Virus record (IMG/VR): IMGVR_UViG_3300026483_000048
Coordinates: 1-23,232 of that record
Reading direction: 5' to 3' (one strand)
Length of the DNA stretch: 23,232 nucleotides
Source: a virus
Translations under genes and position numbers: made by a program
Part shown: positions 22,551-23,232 of the stretch, piece after piece
Layout of the letters: each line of letters begins with the position of its first letter
Numbering within the stretch: position 1 is the first letter of the stretch
The notes under the pieces: model-generated
What the model saw: only the letters and a program-made list of their open reading frames with translations
Database searches by the model: none
Told to the model about the DNA's origin: nothing

Positions 22551-22574
22551 TTATAACTCCTTGTTAATTAATTG

Positions 22575-22585
22575 AGATGTCATCT
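22575..22585. promoter_or_regulatory. Candidate operator over leftward -10
   Basis: AGATG-T-CATCT is an 11-bp odd palindrome that overlaps the -10 of the leftward promoter. The ATGTCAT within it recurs at 22764-22770 over the rightward -10. Binding by the Cro-like protein would block the polymerase; this is inference. Confidence 0.35.
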
Positions 22586-22610
22586 TATGATGAACAAAAA
22601 AGATTGTCAA
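22582..22610 (-). promoter_or_regulatory. Leftward promoter of the replication operon
   Basis: On the minus strand TTGACA (22610-22605), 17-nt spacer, TAAGAT (22587-22582). The -35 is perfect and the -10 matches 4 of 6. Transcription would start near 22575, about 25 nt before the start codon of the HTH gene, with SD AGGAG in between. Confidence 0.7.
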
Positions 22611-22682
22611 GTAAAGTCTGAAATATAAACATCAGCAGACCCTATATATATTCTTTTCTAATCTTATCTTATCTGTTATAGA

Positions 22683-22726
22683 GGTTGTCTAGAACTTGTC
22701 TAGAGGTTGTCTAGAGCTTGTCTATA
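22683..22726. repeat. Four tandem 11-bp repeats (iteron-like)
   Basis: ggttgtctaga, acttgtctaga, ggttgtctaga, gcttgtctata stand head to tail without spacers (22683-22693, 22694-22704, 22705-22715, 22716-22726). The core TTGTCTAGA is exact in three copies and one base different in the fourth. The ~11-bp period puts each copy on the same face of the helix. They lie in an AT-rich stretch between the divergent promoters, 17 bp before the rightward -35. They may be iterons of a replication origin or activator sites; both are inference. Confidence 0.75.
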
Positions 22727-22743
22727 ATTTATTAAAAAAAAGG

Positions 22744-22773
22744 TTGACATTTATTTACATAGTATGTCATTAT
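22744..22773 (+). promoter_or_regulatory. Rightward promoter
   Basis: TTGACA (22744-22749), 18-nt spacer, CATTAT (22768-22773); a 17-nt spacing gives TCATTA. The -35 is perfect, the -10 matches 4 of 6. The start would be near 22780, ~20 nt before the first rightward gene, which has an AAAGGAG SD. Confidence 0.6.
22757..22767. promoter_or_regulatory. Candidate operator in rightward promoter
   Basis: ACATA-G-TATGT is an 11-bp odd palindrome in the spacer of the rightward promoter, just before the -10. ATATTTACAT-like TATTTACAT copies flank it at 22752-22760 and 22775-22783 (23 bp apart). It may be bound by the Cro-like protein or another phage regulator. Confidence 0.35.
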
Positions 22774-22801
22774 GTATTTACATTAATAAAAGGAGAGCAA
22801 A

Positions 22802-22981
22802 ATGAATTGTGATAAAGATTATGAATACGAAGTGATTGGTTACTTGTTAGCAAAAGTTGACCAAGAAACAGGTGAAGAAGTATTAAACAGACATGGTGAT
22901 GTAAAGTTGTTTAAACACCTAGACGATACGATTGATGTTCTAGGATTTTCAGAAGAATCAGTAGAGGAGATAGTGCAATGA
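22802..22981 (+). CDS. Small acidic protein, first rightward gene
   Basis: 59 residues: MNCDKDYEYEVIGYLLAKVD, QETGEEVLNRHGDVKLFKHL, then a helical acidic C-terminus (DDTIDVLGFSEESVEEIVQ). SD AAAGGAG lies 7 nt upstream and the rightward promoter just before it. The stop overlaps the next ATG (ATGA). GTTTAAAC at 22909-22916. No family recognised; small acidic early proteins of phages often inhibit host enzymes, but nothing here shows that. Confidence 0.6.
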   Translation: MNCDKDYEYEVIGYLLAKVDQETGEEVLNRHGDVKLFKHLDDTIDVLGFSEESVEEIVQ

Positions 22982-23214
22982 ATACCGAAGAAATATGGAC
23001 AGAAAAAGTAGCAAAGTATTTAGTAGGTAAAAAAATTGTAGCAGTTAAATATATGCCATTAGATGAAGTAACTGAATGGGGTTGGTATAAAAGACCTTGT
23101 GAAATTCATTTAGATGATGGCACTGTTATTACACCAAGTGCAGATGATGAGGGAAATGATGGTGGTTCTTTAGCTACCAACATAAGAAACTTACTTGTGA
23201 TACCAACATTATAG
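22978..23214 (+). CDS. Small protein with W.KRP.EIHLDDGT motif
   Basis: 78 residues. KKIVAVKYMPLDEVTEWGWY then KRPCEIHLDDGTVITPSADD and EGNDGGSLAT follow a pattern I associate with a small domain widespread in bacteria and phages ('GWY.RP..I.LDDGT...PS.DDEGNDGGAL.T'). Its activity is unknown to me. Coupled to the upstream gene by ATGA. Complete within the window; its stop overlaps the SD of the next gene. Confidence 0.65.
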   Translation: MNTEEIWTEKVAKYLVGKKIVAVKYMPLDEVTEWGWYKRPCEIHLDDGTVITPSADDEGNDGGSLATNIRNLLVIPTL

Positions 23215-23224
23215 GAGAATGAAA

Positions 23225-23232
23225 ATGAAGTT
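23225..23232 (+). CDS. Start of a further rightward gene (3' cut by window)
   Basis: GGAG (23214-23217) is followed 7 nt later by ATGAAGTT, which runs off the window. Only two codons are visible, so nothing can be said of the product. The ATG at 23219 is too near the SD. Confidence 0.45.

Larger units (their letters stand above)
9514..22916. repeat. Dispersed 8-bp palindrome GTTTAAAC (12 copies)
   Basis: Copies begin at 9514, 12212, 15021, 16225, 16323, 18383, 18945, 20830, 20886, 22110, 22381 and 22909. None is found in 1-9513. With ~33% GC about one copy is expected in the whole window. Some share longer flanks: CTCTGTTTAAACTTA at 18941 and 20882; TGCGTTTAAAC at 18383, 20830 and 22110; ACTGTTTAAACA at 15021 and 16323. 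They lie in coding and non-coding DNA, two overlapping stop codons. Function unknown; see findings. Confidence 0.75.

Noticed and set aside
22683-22726. CRISPR-like array
   Set aside because: Units are 11 bp, directly adjacent and without spacers, so these are tandem repeats.
1-23232. tRNA, integrase, attachment site or IS element
   Set aside because: No cloverleaf-like sequence, tyrosine/serine recombinase motif, transposase or terminal inverted repeat was recognised by reading both strands; a tRNA scan could not be run.

Overview
This window is part of a small, AT-rich tailed-phage genome. It is probably a short-tailed (podovirus-like) marine phage of a low-GC proteobacterium. The basis is the gene content: fibre proteins, a P22 gp10-like stabilization protein, a T7 gp13-like protein and ejection proteins are followed by a lysis cassette and then a leftward block of replication and recombination genes. 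Genes are tightly packed with ATGA or TAATG overlaps. No terminase, portal, capsid or integrase gene lies in the window, so the genome is incomplete here. No tRNA, rRNA, IS element or CRISPR array was seen.

Layout. (1) 3-9236, + strand: an unusually long run of separate fibre and appendage genes, with small chaperone-like partners, a LamG/SPRY-type 792-residue protein, a protein made of eight ~20-residue repeats and the gp10-like protein. (2) 9242-14839, + strand: gp13-like protein and three to four internal virion/ejection-type proteins. (3) 14839-16230, + strand: lysis cassette with a coiled-coil/TM protein, a 38-residue TM peptide, a 3TM holin, an M15 peptidase endolysin, and two small genes including a 34-residue TM peptide. 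(4) 16270-18897, - strand: a dense cluster of small early or middle genes, with a PD-(D/E)XK nuclease, a Q-like regulator, an HTH protein, a VRR-NUC-like protein, three Cys-rich zinc-binding microproteins and a DUF3310 protein. (5) 19003-19074, + strand: a 23-codon gene that reads as the PQQ precursor peptide PqqA. It lies alone between leftward genes and is followed by a strong hairpin. (6) 19110-22550, - strand: the replication/recombination operon, in transcription order Cro-like HTH, replication protein, DnaB-type helicase, two small genes, Sak3/DUF1071 annealing protein, YqaJ exonuclease and SSB-like protein. It ends at an intrinsic terminator. (7) 22551-22801: divergent control region with two sigma70-like promoters, four tandem 11-bp repeats and candidate operators. 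(8) 22802-23232, + strand: start of a rightward operon of small genes.

How it works together (inference). The control region fires leftward for DNA replication and recombination and rightward for small early genes. The Q-like protein may switch on late genes. The late + strand genes build the tail and ejection apparatus and lyse the cell. The phage pqqA would feed a host PQQ pathway during infection, since no pqqB-E is present.

The two most striking points are the pqqA gene and the 8-bp palindrome GTTTAAAC. That palindrome occurs 12 times between 9.5 and 22.9 kb and never in the first 9.5 kb, where base composition predicts about one copy in the whole window.
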